From assembly GCA_017795085.1 (NCBI GenBank), contig CP051246.1:1-64000 (forward strand): a DNA stretch of 64,000 nt. The letters run 5' to 3'. Shown here one piece after another: positions 63,445 to 64,000 of this stretch. The notes beneath the pieces are model-generated. The model made no database searches, had not been told where the DNA came from, and saw only the letters and a list, made by a program, of their open reading frames with translations. Both the position numbers and the translations under genes were made by a program. Source of the stretch: Salegentibacter sp. (GTDB lineage: Bacteria > Bacteroidota > Bacteroidia > Flavobacteriales > Flavobacteriaceae). Within the stretch, counting starts at the first letter, position 1. Each line of letters begins with the position of its first letter.

Positions 63445-64000
63445 AAATTAATCTGTTCATTTTCAACAACTCTTCCATATAATTGCGTGAGTTTGATAAC
63501 CTTGGAATTTTATGTTGGCCGCCAAGTTTATCATTCTTTTTAAGCCAGTCGTAAAACAGTTTTTCGCGTGCCTGGTGAATTACCGGCATATTTAGTGTCA
63601 TATTATTATAGCGTTTTGCTTCGTAATCGCTGTTAACTTCTTGTAATGCTTCATCTAAAGCAGTTTTAAAAGTTTCAAAGTTCTTTGGCGGTGTTTTAAA
63701 TTCAATTATCCATTCATGGGCGCCTTTCTCCTTGCCTTCCATAAAAATAGGAGCTGCCGTATAGTCAATAATTTCGCAGTTACTTAATAAACTAGCTTTT
63801 TTTAGGGCTTGTTCAGCGTTTTCAATAATGAGCTCTTCTCCAAAAACATTGATGTGGTGTTTTGTTCTTCCTGAAACCCGAATACGATACGGATTAGTAG
63901 AAGTAAACCTTACAGTATCCCCAATTTTATAACGCCAAAGTCCGGCATTGGTAGTAATAACCACCGCATAGTTCTTCCCCGTCTCGACTTCAGTGAGGGG
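63443..64000 (-). CDS. GH3 auxin-responsive promoter family protein, C-terminal part (runs off the window)
   Basis: The minus-strand frame is open from the window edge to TAA at 63445-63443, so only the last 185 residues are seen. They contain NYAVVITTNAGLWRYKIGD, the C-terminal adenylate-forming subdomain of GH3-type enzymes, then VSGRTKHHINVFGEELI and the C-terminal LGGQHKIPRLSNSRNYMEELL. Plant GH3 proteins join amino acids to acyl acids; the bacterial substrate is unknown. An internal ATG at 63964 is not the start. Confidence 0.85.
   Translation of the reverse strand, partial: PLTEVETGKNYAVVITTNAGLWRYKIGDTVRFTSTNPYRIRVSGRTKHHINVFGEELIIENAEQALKKASLLSNCEIIDYTAAPIFMEGKEKGAHEWIIEFKTPPKNFETFKTALDEALQEVNSDYEAKRYNNMTLNMPVIHQAREKLFYDWLKKNDKLGGQHKIPRLSNSRNYMEELLKMNRLI

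Noticed and set aside
1..64000. CRISPR arrays, prophage, integrases, toxin-antitoxin or restriction-modification genes
   Set aside because: None found on either strand.

Overview
The window looks like chromosomal DNA from a marine-type member of the Flavobacteriaceae (Bacteroidota), near Gramella, Salegentibacter or Zunongwangia. The evidence is a SusC/SusD pair, many CarboxypepD_reg-type TonB receptors, YceI, GSCFA, DUF4230 and DUF2723 proteins, a receiver-Crp fusion regulator, low-to-moderate GC, and promoters of the Bacteroidota form TTG-N(19-21)-TAnnTTTG. No phage, insertion sequence, CRISPR array or rRNA operon was seen.

Layout. 1-2.5 kb: the N-terminal half of a DUF2723 membrane protein, tRNA-Gln and a methyltransferase. 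2.5-2.7 kb: an unannotated small-RNA candidate with a consensus promoter and a terminator. 3.2-11.1 kb: SusC, SusD, a frameshifted calcineurin-like phosphoesterase and a glycerophosphodiester phosphodiesterase lipoprotein, which together look like a phosphodiester-scavenging locus. 11.2-14 kb: a cobalamin riboswitch ahead of a class I ribonucleotide reductase whose small-subunit gene is broken. 15.4-22.8 kb: a molybdenum cofactor operon (moeA, TSUP permease, mobA, SUMT, moaD, moeB-rhodanese, moaE, moaC-mogA fusion, moaA). mobA carries a perfect 188-bp tandem duplication at its 3' end.

23-28 kb: leuS, a ketopantoate reductase and ftsX. 28.5-37.3 kb: a stress or low-oxygen group (YceI, porin, YceI, CoA transferase; small membrane protein and truncated haemoglobin; carbonic anhydrase, universal stress protein, receiver-Crp regulator, PAS histidine kinase). 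Two promoters here carry TGAT-N4-rTCA palindromes at exactly the same distance from the -7 element. The local receiver-Crp regulator is the obvious candidate to bind them. 37.4-40.2 kb: a DUF1080 lipoprotein and a Gfo/Idh/MocA oxidoreductase, likely 3-keto-sugar metabolism. 40.6-46.6 kb: two tandem paralogous TonB-type outer-membrane proteins.

47-64 kb is mostly conserved: TPM-TPM-LemA, MerR, M23 peptidase, alaS, GSCFA, DUF4230, phenylalanine hydroxylase, DUF4136, urocanate hydratase, DUF5522, a small HExxH protein, a PLP deaminase-like enzyme, a LysM glucosaminidase, hemL and a partial GH3 protein. Intergenic gaps hold several families of short dispersed repeats.

The items most worth a second look are the 6S-like small RNA, the shared operators around the receiver-Crp regulator, the B12-riboswitch reductase operon with a broken small subunit, and three deletion/duplication lesions within about 10 kb, which could be recent gene decay or assembly error.
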